Origin: Calcarisporiella thermophila CBS 279.70 | Taxonomy: Eukaryota; Calcarisporiellomycota | Direction of reading: 5' to 3' | Length of the DNA stretch: 64,000 nt | Assembly: GCF_041956535.1 (NCBI RefSeq) | Contig: NW_027192194.1 | Span: 674,545-738,544, forward strand | Shown here: one piece after another, positions 1 through 10,816 of the stretch | Layout: every line of letters starts with the position of its first letter | Numbering within the stretch: position 1 is the first letter of the stretch | Translations under genes and position numbers: made by a program | Notes under the pieces: model-generated | The model's input: the letters and a program-made list of their open reading frames with translations, nothing else | Databases searched by the model: none | What the model was told of the DNA's origin: nothing

Positions 1-384
1 GAGATACCTCTTGAACCCCAGCCTGTTCACTAAAAACCCCGTAAGCATAGAGCCGAGTAGGTAGCCGGCCAGATCGGAGAGAAAAGCCAAGGAGACCTGG
101 CTGTCATTAAGGGAGTAGTATTTCCGCACTTGAGGGAGCACGAGCCCAAACGTGCCGTCGTCGGATCCAACAAAGAGGAACATCAAATAGCACAATAGGA
201 GGGTAGCCCACCAGCGCCATTTCTTTGCCAGTCGACTGGCCGTGCTATCTGCATAGCTCTCATTAGAGTTGGTCGAGATGGTGTTGGTGATATCCAACTC
301 CACTGTTTCTGTTGACTCTTTTAATGAGGAATTGGATACTGAGTCAGTTTGCTTTGTGGTCGAAGTATTTTGGCTGGCCTCCAT
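1..384 (-). CDS. MFS transporter, N-terminal part (runs off left edge)
   Basis: Reading from an ATG at 384 towards base 1 gives 128 codons without a stop, so only the N-terminus is present. About 55 hydrophilic, Ser/Thr/Asn-rich residues are followed by a Trp-rich junction (KWRWWATLL), a first membrane helix, and the stretch GLVLPQVRKYY...LAFLSDLAGYLLGS. This is the first helix, loop and second helix of a fungal major facilitator superfamily permease of the fucose-permease/Bsc6-like type, expected in a membrane as a secondary transporter. The substrate cannot be told from this fragment. The 633 bp upstream contain its promoter. Identification as MFS is secure from helix pattern and the Asp/Gly spacing; subfamily is inference. 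Confidence 0.75.
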   Translation of the reverse strand, partial: MEASQNTSTTKQTDSVSNSSLKESTETVELDITNTISTNSNESYADSTASRLAKKWRWWATLLLCYLMFLFVGSDDGTFGLVLPQVRKYYSLNDSQVSLAFLSDLAGYLLGSMLTGFLVNRLGFKRYL

Positions 385-1017
385 GAGTTTAGATCAGCAT
401 CTAAGCTTGCTATTCTTCATGTAAAAACGCGAGGAGATCTTTAATGAGAGTACAAATAGGATGCAATAGAGACAAGCGGCTGCTGTAAAGTTGAAGGAGA
501 AAATAAGGTGAGGGAACACTTGCGGCTTTCCTAAATAGAGGGATCCGTACAAGACTGGGCGGAAGGGAGAGGGGGAGGTGGGGGATTTAAAAGAAGCGGG
601 GAAAAGGGAGGGGGGGGGGGGTAGGAAAGGATTTTGAACCCTTTTTTTCTTGGAAAATGACAATTATGCTGAAACCTGCGCCTGAAGGGTGGCCACAGGG
701 TCTTAAAATACCTGAGGAAGCTTCCTAAATTTAGCCATCAGGGACCAGTATGGATCACCATAACCTGATGATTCTGTTTCGATAAAACTTTGCTGAAAAA
801 TCCAACCCACTTTCTCATCTTTGGTGAAGTCTGTGCACGAAATTTGGAATGGCTCTATCAAGAGCTTAACCATGAAAAAAAAAAAATACCAAGAAAAATT
901 TGAAACCGGATCCAGCTCCATGATTTGCTGATCGCTATTTACAACTGAAATATATTATCCCTTGAACATAGGATTACACATATATCAAAAAAGCTTAGGT
1001 TGAATAGAAAATGAATC
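385..1017. other. Intergenic: MFS promoter and 3' flank of the Lge1-like gene
   Basis: AT-rich with short open frames on the minus strand (394-663, 703-921) that show no family resemblance and begin in homopolymer-rich DNA. A G-run lies at about 610-620. No gene is supported here. Confidence 0.5.
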
Positions 1018-1921
1018 TTATGTCGCAACTGCTGTGCTCGCAGCATTCTCACCAAAAGCGTCCTCCTCCGTGGATTCTCCCTTCTCCTCGAGCAACTTCT
1101 CCACAATCTCCACCTGTTGCGTAAACTTGATGACGTCGGCATCTGCAATACTAAGTTCGAAGGAGGATTTGAGGAGTTGGAGAGCGATTCTGTCCTCTTC
1201 TTGGCGCAACTTGTTTCTATCTTCAAGACACACTTCCATCTTTATGGAAATAAAAAACAATGTAGGAGAAAAATTAATAATAGGTTCAGCTTCGTCATCC
1301 AATAGGAGAAATTATTCGGCCAACAACACCAACCTCTTTCTCCTGCTCTGGTGCCCAGGAAATTTTCACCACTTGGCGAGCAGCGGGTGGCATTTGTCGT
1401 GAAGTGAGAGGAGCGGTAGGAAGGGATGCGGGACCAGCATAGGGAGAAGAGCCAGCCTGCCCAGTTCGTCGATAGTAAGGCGATGGGGAGCCCGTGTGTC
1501 TGCCGTAAAATCGAGAACCCGTTGGGGTTGGAGTGCTCTGCGGCATTCCATATGAATTAGAGTGTGGGGTAATATTGGTTGGTTTGGAAGCAGATGTTGC
1601 TAAGAAAGAGGGAGATCGGCGGTCACTGCCTCCGCTACTTCCACTCCCGAATCGCCTGTCGCGATCTCGCTCACGATCCTTTTCCCTGTCCCTTTCGCGA
1701 TCCCGATAATCCCGGTCGTAGTCTCGCTCTCGCTCTCTATCTCTGTCGCGATCTCTGTCCCTTTCGCGCTCTCTGTCTCTATCTCTATCCCTGTCGCGAT
1801 CGCCACGATCTCTCTCCCGATCTCGTTCTCTTGGACTATCACGTCCTCGATCGTAGCCACCAGATCGATGTCTACTCCCTGAATATCGGTCCATCATTAA
1901 TGGTTGAGGTTGTTGAGACAA
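1018..1921 (-). CDS. Arg/Asp/Glu-repeat protein with C-terminal coiled coil (possible Lge1-like)
   Basis: Two exons are visible. Exon 1 starts at the ATG at 1921 and runs to about 1341; exon 2 (about 1242-1018) begins [17 protein letters not shown] donor at GAG|GTTGGT and an acceptor at AAAG|ATG keep frame 0, but both are non-consensus. The N-terminal half is an R/D/E repeat array (residues about 20-90) followed by a Ser/Gly/Pro/Tyr-rich stretch containing [11 protein letters not shown]. The last 60 residues form an amphipathic helix rich in Leu, Glu and Ile. This layout, a disordered Arg/Tyr-rich region followed by a short coiled coil, resembles Lge1, the Bre1 partner in H2B ubiquitination, and periphilin. 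That assignment is inference; an SR-like splicing factor is the alternative. Confidence 0.5.
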
Positions 1922-3292
1922 TATTTTGCAGATTTAATTCCACTCTGTGACTTGCTTTGAAATGTGGCTTAGCTTGAGTACAAATCCCTATTTTATGCAT
2001 CGAGACAATCTTGAGCACATACCCATGGCCATAGAATGTCCTTCATTCGGAAATATGCTTTCCACCCAATTGGTTGCTAAACTTGACCAGATCAACCTTA
2101 AAGAAGGGAATCTTCCATCGTATGGAAGTCAAGGGAGACCACTGGAGAGGGCGGTGGGTTTGAAAACAAGGGGGAGGGATATTACTCCTATAAAAGGGCG
2201 GTAATACATATGCAGCCTGCATCAAGTAATAATCAGCTGGCAGCTGCATATCTCTCCAATCTCGCCTAGAAAATTAAAGTGCTGCCAGCCAAAAAACAAA
2301 CAAGTCTTGTTGCACCCAGCGGTGTATCAACTCTTGGGAGCTGTTCACATGTCAACAGGTCCTAGCGAACCACATCTGCATGGAAGCAGATGGAAGTGAT
2401 GCGCGCCGAGTCCAGCTCCTAGGCACTGGGTCCTCCTGACTAGGAGCTGGGGGCTGGTGGCCGTTAGAGGGGAGAGGGGATTCCCTAGGATGTCGCCTGC
2501 GGAAAGCTTTGTTGACGAGGAGTTTCATATTGGGAGCTTGGCCATCTATCGATGCTCGCCCTGCTGGATCGCAAAGCGAGATGTGTGTGACGTAAATCTG
2601 GAAGGGGCACGTTGCAAGCTGGGTTTGGCTCGGTGTTTTCGCAAGGTCGTGCCCGGCAGCCCCATTAGTGCTGGGGGGAATTAAATACAGGAACTCCGGG
2701 TGGGCCGAGTGCGTTGAAATTACGGCCTGCGTCTGGCAGATCGGCGTCGCGGCCTGGTGGCCTTTTGCCCACCGCGCGGTAATCCGAAGGCTGTGCAGCT
2801 TGGTGCGGGTGCATGACAGCGCAAGAGAGATCGGCTGGGCTGGCGGGGAGCCCTGGGGCTCGCGCAAGCCCTTTGAAAGCTGCACACCGTGACATCCCCA
2901 TCACATGCATGGAGCGGATTTGGAGGCGTTTTCTGTTGCCCTTGGGCCGTGGATGGCGGAAAGCCCTTATCGCCAACTCTTAACCTCAAGTCTCAGCCCC
3001 CCGCCAGCCAATCACATTTTGACATTCGCGGAGAGGGCATGAAAGTTTCTACCCATTTTTCTCTCTGCCCTTCCAAAGGTCGCTCGCTATGATCGACCGC
3101 TCTGACTGCTCTCAGCTGTTTGTTTAAACCCGTAGTAACCTGCCCCCGCCAAAGCGCGAACCCCCCCCCAGCAAGCGGCTCCTCTTTGATCGGATTGATT
3201 TCCCCTAGTTCTCCCTCCTCTCGCCTAACTAACTACGTCCAGCCTTCCGTGCTTGTGTGCAAGATTCCTCCCAGAGAAGGGATTGGTGGAGA
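1922..3292. other. 1.37-kb intergenic region with a GC-rich block and TATA/CCAAT boxes
   Basis: Lies between two divergent genes. A canonical TATAAAAG sits on the plus strand at 2189-2196, about 1.1 kb before the folliculin start, and a CCAAT at 3008-3012 about 280 bp before it. The block from about 2340 to 2960 is GC-rich with overlapping frames on both strands (up to 177 codons, minus, 2352-2885), none with family resemblance or a clear splice pattern. No gene is claimed. Confidence 0.5.
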
Positions 3293-5658
3293 ATGAACGC
3301 CGTCATCCTTCTGGTCCACTTTTGCGAAATGCATGGCCCCAATGTCATCTTCTGCACGCAGGCATTTCATGCGCGCCCCCTCGATTCCGATTCCGATACA
3401 GTGGTCGATCCTCCCCTCTCGCCAAGCAGCCAAAAGTCGAGTGGTAAACGCGACGAGGGCAATTTACGCACCCAAGCCTCTCGATCGCAGCCTGCGGCAA
3501 ATACCCCCTGCTGTTCGGCTGTATGGCCAACTGTCGTGGGTGATCCAGCTGAATCCGGAAATGATGTTCCAACCGGATCGGTGACGGTCGATCCCGATGA
3601 CCCAAAGGTTACTTACGTGAGCTCTAAGAGCCCAAGCCATCCACAATTATATGCTGCTGTAAGACAAGCATGCGTAAGAAGGTGATCTATCATTGCATTT
3701 ACTTTAGAGATAAAACAAACAAGCCATGTCTAACGATGGGATCTGCCATCCCTCTCCTTTCCTACTCTCTCCACGATACACCAGCTTGAGCTGCGAATTC
3801 CTGCCTGGTCGCGAGGGTCCCGTTCTATTTGGCGATGATCAAAACGGCTACACCCTCAGCTACATGTTCAAAATACACGATAGCCAGGCGCGTGGCCATG
3901 TTCGCTTTTATAGCATCATTTGTCTAATGACGGACCGTATTTACCTCGTTTCATCATGGCCTTTCCTCGTGAGCAAGTTCCGCGCATTATCCCGCTTTCT
4001 TCAAATCCATGCCGACCGAGTATATGAAAAGGAAAAGCGTGCTAAAGATCGCCAGGATATGTCGAGTCGAGTGGGCCCTTATGGGCCAATGTCACCTGGT
4101 ATGATTTTACCCTATCTTGGCGTCGTTAACACATGGTTTGGGCGGCCTCCTAACACTGTTCATGTAGAGCAATTTCTTCGAAGACGTGGTACCTTGCTCC
4201 TGAGATCACTATCCGATTTGTTCAATATCAAAGTAGGGATCTTATTCTTATCTTTTATTTCTTTTCGATGGGTCCGAGTTGAATTTTTCTTTGTGAATTT
4301 TTTCCCCCTTAGGATTTATTTGTACAATTGCATGCTAATTTCAGCTGGATACTGAAGACAGCAGGCCGGCGGCTGCGAGAAAGACATTTCGATGGCCATT
4401 TGGTATGGTGTTTTATTTTTTGCACCTTATTGACCATGGAATGACAAACCTACCCTAAACCATAGACGGATCCGCGAGAAAATATACCCATCCACATGAG
4501 CTCTTGCCTTCTCCCTTCAGTTCATACTCCTGGTGAGCTTCCTCACCGTTCCTTGTCCAACGCACCTGCAAGCCGCCAAGCCAGTGATCTCTCCACTTGC
4601 ACCTCCGCTACTCTCTATAGCACCACCATGGGTGAATCCACAAGCCCCGAGATGGTCAGCAGCCTTCAGCACCTCTGGGATGCGTTGGGTGCCGCTGAGA
4701 GCCGCAAGCTTTTCTTCAATCTTGTCATTGGAAACCAGGTGGTGATACGGGGAGCAAATGTACATCTTGTCACCAGGATTGTTAATTTACTTCGAGTAAG
4801 CTATGATACTGTTATTTTCTCTTTTTTTTGGGGGGGGGGGGGGAAGGAGGAGGAGTGGAGTTGTAAATTATTTTTGGGGGAGAGGATGTGTGGATTTTCA
4901 ATGCTATTTCGCTGTATATTGATGATGAGATGTTTCTGATGTCCATTCATATTATGCACCTCTAGGATTTGATACCTGCAACCTGCTGTAGTGTAATCGA
5001 GTACGACATGGTTTACCATCCGACTTGGGAGTGTAACCTGCTTGGAATGTCTGAGATAGAAATCCCAGAGGACGTTGAGCGCACAAGCCTGGTCGTTTTG
5101 GATGTGGAGTGGGTGGAAGCGGAGAGGCATGAAAGTAAATCGGATTGCATGCGCGACTCTGATTCGAGACTTAGAGTACAGCTCAGAAGCGGCCTTGATG
5201 AGCCGGGGCTAGATCGACCACTGTCAGGGGCCCATCGTGTTCAGGGCGTCGCCCACCTGGGGGAGGCCGATTTACCTCAAATGCGGTCCCTCAAAATTTC
5301 TCAATCTCTTTCCTCTTCTGCTCCCGTTTCCTCTCTTAACACTTCTTCGCCCAATCTCATTACCGCCGCCGTGAACGCCATCACTACATCCCCTCCCCGT
5401 CTTATAGATGATTTTGAGTCCGTCTTCCAACTTCGACTCTCTCCATCACTACTTCGCTTACGCTTGGTGGCTCTTCGCGCTCACTGGTTAAGCAAGACCC
5501 GACAGTTCTATCGATATTTTCGCTCCAGCAATTCGGAATCCCCTCCTCTACGCGAATTCTTATTGGCTCTGCATCTAGACGAGCGGGATTTGCCCGTGTT
5601 GCGATTTTGGGTACGAACCTTCCGTGTGATCAATAGCTCCCTCTATCTAAAGGAATAA
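3293..5658 (+). CDS. FLCN: Folliculin (FLCN/Lst7 family) with N- and C-terminal halves
   Basis: Five exons join in frame: 3293-3681, 3785-4232, 4313-4402, 4466-4795 and 4966-5658, giving 649 residues. The start opens with VILLVHFCEMHGPNV, the folliculin N-terminus. It is followed by the family hallmark QACVRSLSCEFLPGREGP across the first splice junction, and by GHVRFYSIICLMTDRIYL and the longin-domain core. Exons 3-5 carry FVQLHANFSWILKTAGRRL, LGAAESRKLFFNLVIGNQVV and the Asn-Leu-Leu-Gly of the DENN part. Folliculin with FNIP acts at lysosome/vacuole membranes in amino-acid signalling to TORC1 as a GAP for Rag/Gtr GTPases (family knowledge). Budding-yeast Lst7 is shorter and largely lacks the C-terminal half seen here. 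A Ser-rich low-complexity insert lies in the last exon. Confidence 0.9.
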
Positions 5659-6209
5659 GCGTAGGGGTGGATGGCATCCCTTTTGCCAACGATATTTTAT
5701 ATCTTTTTTTTCACATTCATACTCGATGGGTGTTCAATTTTTTTTTTATTTTTCTAATTACTTCAGAATAGAAAGAGGCTCGCGTGAGAAATTAGGGGCT
5801 TTTTTTTTTCCTTCACCGCCACGATAGATACATAGCTCTTTTTTTTTATCTTCTTCTTTGGTTGTAAATAGGTTTGTTTGATGTGAAAGTTGAATTTATT
5901 GAATTGTGTATCTTTTTTTTTTCTATCTGCTATTTCTCTTCTCTCCCCCTGTTTTTTTATGATAACCCACATATATATATTTACTTTTTTTTATAAACCT
6001 CACTCTCTTCAATCTATTTTCAGGAACAAGCGGGTGATGGGGATAGAGAAGAAATAGAGCCATGTATGGGTGGGTGGTAGAAATATAAGTACAATAGAAC
6101 AATCTCCAATGCTTAAAATAAATAGACAGAAAATCGAGCAATAACAGGGCAAAGCGGGGTATACGTAGGGGAGTGGAGAAAAACAGCATAGACTGGTCGG
6201 GGACCCTCC
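5659..6209. other. Convergent 3' flanks, T/A-rich
   Basis: Intergenic DNA between the folliculin stop and the PHP gene stop. It holds many T8-T9 runs and an (AT)n stretch near 5970-5980. No gene, RNA or element is recognised. Confidence 0.5.
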
Positions 6210-7945
6210 TCAGGCCGGATTCGCCATGCTGCGTGATCGCACGCGTTTCCTATATTCAGCGACAGCCAAGGCCCACAGCCTCAGCACGATTAGCCGCGCA
6301 ATCTCAAACAGGACCAGAAACACGATCAAATAGAGGATAAAGTAAGAGATGTATTCTTCGTGCGCGGAGAAGCGGCGCGGATGGCAAAATGTCCCCTGGA
6401 AGGAATACATTCCTTTGGACTCAGTGTAAAAATCGGAGAAATAGCCGGCCAGGTTCGTGAGCGGGGCAAGTCGATAGTATTCTGGGTTTTCTCGAGGGTA
6501 GGCCCTCGGCGTGGGTCCGGCCGGGTCGAAGAGGAAGGTGGTGCGTCGGGCCCGCAACTCGGCCAGGATGGCCTCCTTTGTTAAGCTGGGAGCTTTCAGA
6601 ATGGTCCAAGCGTTGGAGGATTCAGCCGGGTGGTGCACATCGGTTCCCGTTATTTGGATGAGGTTTTTTTCTGGATGCGCTGCAATGTACTGGTAGCTGG
6701 GCAAGTCTAGCGTGTTCCCATTGACGATCTCGACCCCGTCGATGCCCCACTCTACCAGTTGCTCCAGAGTCGGGTGATCAGGGAGACGTGGCAACTGGTA
6801 TCCGTATTCTATAATAATATAGAAGAGGGCGGAGACATAAGGAGCATGCTGTTTGAGAAAGAAAGAAAGAGTAAATAAATGAAAAACGGTAGTTGGTCTT
6901 ACCCGTCGTATTGCTCCAGGGAATGTGGTTGACGATCACCAGTCCGCCCAACTCGTGGGTGCGGTTGATAGCGCGACGAAGATCGTCGTCGGTGGGGTTA
7001 GGAGGGCCAAAGGGGATGGTTTCGTTGATGCCGATTAGATTCATGTGGATTCGGCAGCAGCTGGACGGCAGGACAACGGGTCAGCTCATGCAAATAGAAT
7101 CCAAAAATATCTCTCTCTGTACCTGTACTCCATGGCGGGGATGACCACAATGGTGCCGTTGTATTTTTCCAGCGCTATTTTTTCCGCCTCCAGGCCGCCT
7201 TTAATAGTATTATGGTCGCTATAGAAAATATGGGCAGGTTAGCAAAGACAAACATGGGGCCAAACTGGTTTTCATACAACCTCACGATAACGGCATTATA
7301 TCCATTGGCTATCCAACAAGAGGTGATTAGTGTAATTGTTTAAGAATAGGCCAAAAACATTCCCAACGATTCCATACCAATATGCCAGTTGATAACTTGC
7401 TCGGGGCTCATTACCCCATCCGAGTAGGTAGTGTGCGAATGCCCATCTAGCAGTATATTGTATTCCCCGAAGCTCATATTAAAGGGAACCAAGTAGGATC
7501 GGGGGTCTGCACGCCATTCAAACTCCAACTTATCATAAAGCTCTGTATTCGGCACTGCTTTATATTTGTATAATGTCAATAATGCAAACAGCACCGCTAT
7601 GATAATAATAGTCTGAGCAAGTCGCAGGAAGAGGCCGATCAGATAAGTCTGCACATCCTTGGAGGAGGGCTTAAGTGAACGTAGAAAAGCAGGGGGCGTC
7701 AAGGTGACATTGGTAATAAAATGGGGCGATCGGTTGGATTTGTTTGGAGCCCTGTGTCGCAGATTGCCTCTAGAATTGAGGAGAGGAAGCGCAGAGGAGG
7801 CACTGGCTTCAGAAGAAGAAGAAGAGCTTCCTCCAGTTGAGGAATTCTCGGGAAGACCAGGAGCATGGGTAGCTACATCATGTATCTCCACATTATCCTG
7901 TTGATTCTTGGTGGGGGATTTTTTGGCAATGTTCGCGCCGTCCAT
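6210..7945 (-). CDS. Membrane-anchored PHP-domain metal-dependent phosphoesterase
   Basis: Five exons on the minus strand: 7945-7378, a 28-nt micro-exon (about 7308-7281), one at about 7220-7124, 7060-6903 and 6808-6210, about 482 residues. Metal-binding PHP motifs appear in order: DGHSHTTYSDG (HxH), SDHNT built across an intron, a conserved NHIPWSN and ITGTDVHHP near the C-terminal end of the domain. A helix at residues about 105-135 precedes the catalytic domain, and one or two helices follow it (ISYFILYLIVFLVLF onward), so the enzyme is tethered at both ends. The N-terminus has a Ser/Glu-rich run. PHP proteins hydrolyse phosphoesters with two or three divalent metals; the substrate of this fungal membrane family is not known to me. 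All junctions keep frame and rebuild motifs, so the model is well supported. Confidence 0.85.
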
Positions 7946-8538
7946 CCCTCCGATTCTCCGTATACTGGTAGATTATAGTCAACTCCAGGATCAATTTCAA
8001 AACTATTGGGCTCTTGCTTAGGAGATTCTTTTTAAAGTATCGCTCTCTCCATTGAGATTACAGCCTGTGTAACGCTGAGTATTGCACAGATTTTACCTAG
8101 AGATTCAATCTATCGTTTCAACCACGTTGGCTATCCCTCGAGCTATTCGATCGACCCTCTCTTAGAGCTTCGAGTGAGATAGGACGGGGCAGGCGGCCTC
8201 ATCTTTCGTAAAGAGAGAGAGGTCGGACGCAACTGTGTACATATATATTAGATCGTTTCCATTGGGGTGCAATTGTATAATAAATCAAGCTGCACTTTGA
8301 CGTGATTCAGAAAAGTATCAGATGGCTTATATTAAAGGTGGCTTTGGAGATGACGCCCGATTTTCATTTTTTTTTTTGCAATATACTTGTCTCAAAAGAC
8401 TCTGGGGAACTAGAAACTATTCACGTTTCATCACGATCACCTCTTAAGAAAATCACATTGCTCAGTATCCTATTATCCTATTTTCTTTATCCCCTTTCCC
8501 AAGCAAATTCAGGATCCGAAAATTGAGCAAAGCTTCCT
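7946..8538. other. Divergent promoter between PHP and zinc-finger genes
   Basis: 593 bp separate the two start codons. The stretch is moderately AT-rich with T-runs near 8370. I see no clear operator, repeat or small gene. Confidence 0.45.
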
Positions 8539-10321
8539 ATGAATCCCCTAAATCCTTATGCCACCCAAGTAACCAATGCACCCAAACGTTCTCTGCCTTT
8601 TCCCTCTTCATATTACTGTGACACCAACGACGTAGGCGCAAAGCGCATGCGTCTGCAAAACGATTCCCTCGGCATCCCTGTTGAGGCTGGAAACTGGGGC
8701 AAGCGCTCTCTCTCTCCGTTCCATAACCTTGTGCTTGCGGCAACAGAAACCAGCGAGGATACTAGCCCTCCCACCTCCATTAACAGAATGGATTTACCAG
8801 AGGGAGAGGGTGCCGAATCTCCCTCCAATTTAAGTGGAATGCATGGAGAAAAGTACTATGTATGCTCTTTGAAGGGGTGTGCACGGAAGTTTACCAATGC
8901 GACCGATCTAAGGGTTCATGAGAGGTATGTTCTTATTTTATATAGGGAATGGCGGCCATGGATTATTAATCTTGGTGAACAAACACTAAACCCCTTTCTA
9001 TTTACTCATTGGGGACGACAGTACACATTCAGGGCTGAGGCCATATGTAAGTGTATAGTCATTCCTCCTCTTGCCGTCTTAGCTGCCCATTGAGAATTCT
9101 TCATTTGCACACAGGTCTGTGGATATCAAGGCTGTGAAAAAGCATTTAAGCAAATAAGCAATTTGAGGGTAATGCATTTCAATTCTACTATGAAATAACG
9201 TTTTTCATCTTTAACTGTTTTTTTTTTCCTTCATACACCTTCACCTCATTTCTTCTTAGACCCACGAAAGAAAACATACTGGCGAACGACCTTATAAAGT
9301 GCGTGTACCATGCCGTGTTATTCCAAGGGCTTCCCTAACCTCTTCTGTATTAGTGTGGACAATGTGGCAAAGCCTTCACTCAGCTGGGGAACCTACGCAC
9401 TCATGAAAAAATCCATTTAGAAAATCGGCCCTACATATGTACTATTGACAACTGTAATCGTGGCTTTACGCAGCTTGGAAATCTGAGAGTAAGGACCGAG
9501 TGGCATTTTTTTTTAGGGCGGCCTATTGGAAATCTAATGTCTTGTTTTTTTTTTCAACCAAGACTCACCAAGCTAAAATTCATCCGGATGCATGGAGCGC
9601 CGAGGGCTCGCCCTCCAACCCCCCCGTACAAACACAATCGCCTCAGTCCGGCCGAAAAAAATCCAACTCATCCGACCTCGCTATCGAGGCTACAGCCGGC
9701 AATGCTACTGCGGCCCGATACACCCATCTTCCGACAGGACAACAGCACCCATATCCGCCGCAACCCCAACCACCGCGACCGCAGCAACAGACCGCCGTGC
9801 TCCCTCATATTACCTCCCCTACACACCCTCCTCCACCCTTTTATTATCCCTCCGCTTCATCCACACACCCGCCGCAAGCTGTAGCCCCTCCGGCCACCGT
9901 GAGTTTCCCATTCGGGTTTTCACCGTATCCCTCTCCTGGTGCTCTTAATCACGTGCCTGCGCCTGTTCAGGCCCCACTCCCGAACCCTCCAAGACGCCCA
10001 CAGCTTGACATTAAAATGACCCAGCATGTGAACAATAGCTTTGGGGTCGGTGCCGGTTCCGGGTCTGGAGTGGTGAACGGCGGTAGCGTCAATGTGAATG
10101 TAGGGGTCGGAATCAACCAGGAAAAACTCTTTCATCAAATGCACACATTTCTCGACGATCGCTCCCGCGATGTGTACGGTAATCATAATGGAGCCATGGT
10201 TGCTGCGGCCGCAGCGGCCGCGGCTGCTGCAGCATCGGCTTCGGTGGAGGTCGATGGCCGAGAATCTACATTTGAGATCCATGATGGTGCGGGGGCATCC
10301 GCTCACCATCACGGGTGGTAG
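8539..10321 (+). CDS. C2H2 zinc-finger transcription factor, Azf1-like
   Basis: Six exons (8539-8924, 9022-9046, 9115-9168, 9260-9298, 9354-9488, 9563-10321) give 465 residues. Four tandem C2H2 fingers are formed across five introns. Finger 1 has CSLKGC...HESTH, finger 2 CGYQGC...HERKH, finger 3 CGQCGK...HEKIH and finger 4 CTIDNC...HQAKIH, with linkers HSGLRPY and HTGERPY. The last two fingers, FTQLGNLRTH repeated and followed by KIHPDAW, closely match the end of the Azf1 finger array (recalled family pattern: QLGN-[LM]-[RK]). The tail is Pro/Gln/His-rich, then Gly/Val-rich, and ends with a run of 12 alanines, typical of a regulatory region. A 25-nt exon encodes only the finger 1-2 linker. 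Azf1 controls carbon-source and growth genes in yeast; the role here is unknown. Confidence 0.85.
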
Positions 10322-10816
10322 GATCGCTTATCGTTTTTTTTTCCTTTCGCATGTAAATATTGGTTTGCCGTTTACTATTGTTCTTTTCCCTCCCTCTCCA
10401 TCCCTCCTCTCCCTCTCCCTCCCCCTCCCCCCTCTCTCTACCGATACTCTATTTTATTGAGATTAATTTTGGTAATTCCTCACTGTGATTCTATTTTCGC
10501 ATTCTCTCATCCTCACCAAAAAACGCTAGATCCAATACGACATCCTTTTATTCCATAAAATAAAATAAAAAAATTACAAAAATACTCTAAAACATGCAAA
10601 CGTTTATAAAGTAAAAAAAAGGGGGGAGGGAAAGGAGGGGCTAGAGAGCTAGCAAAACAAAAATGAAGCATCATAAAAAGATATGGCGAAAGGAAGCAGC
10701 ATGAAAGTATAGAATCACCCTTGTTCATAAAAATAAATCCAGGATGGATATTTATTTTAGCATTGCGTTGATTGCATAGGTGATGAAGAGGAGGAGAATC
10801 AAAAAGGGTTGCCAGT
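10322..10816. other. Convergent 3' flanks with pyrimidine tract
   Basis: Between the zinc-finger stop and the DnaJ stop. A C/T-rich tract lies at 10385-10440 and a possible polyadenylation-type AAATAAAA on the minus side near 10560. No gene is seen. Confidence 0.45.

Noticed and set aside
703-921. 72-codon minus frame containing FSWYFFFFMVKLL
   Set aside because: The Phe run comes from a poly-A stretch; no other support.
2352-2885. 177-codon minus frame in the GC-rich block
   Set aside because: No family resemblance, no splice partner, overlapping frames on the other strand.
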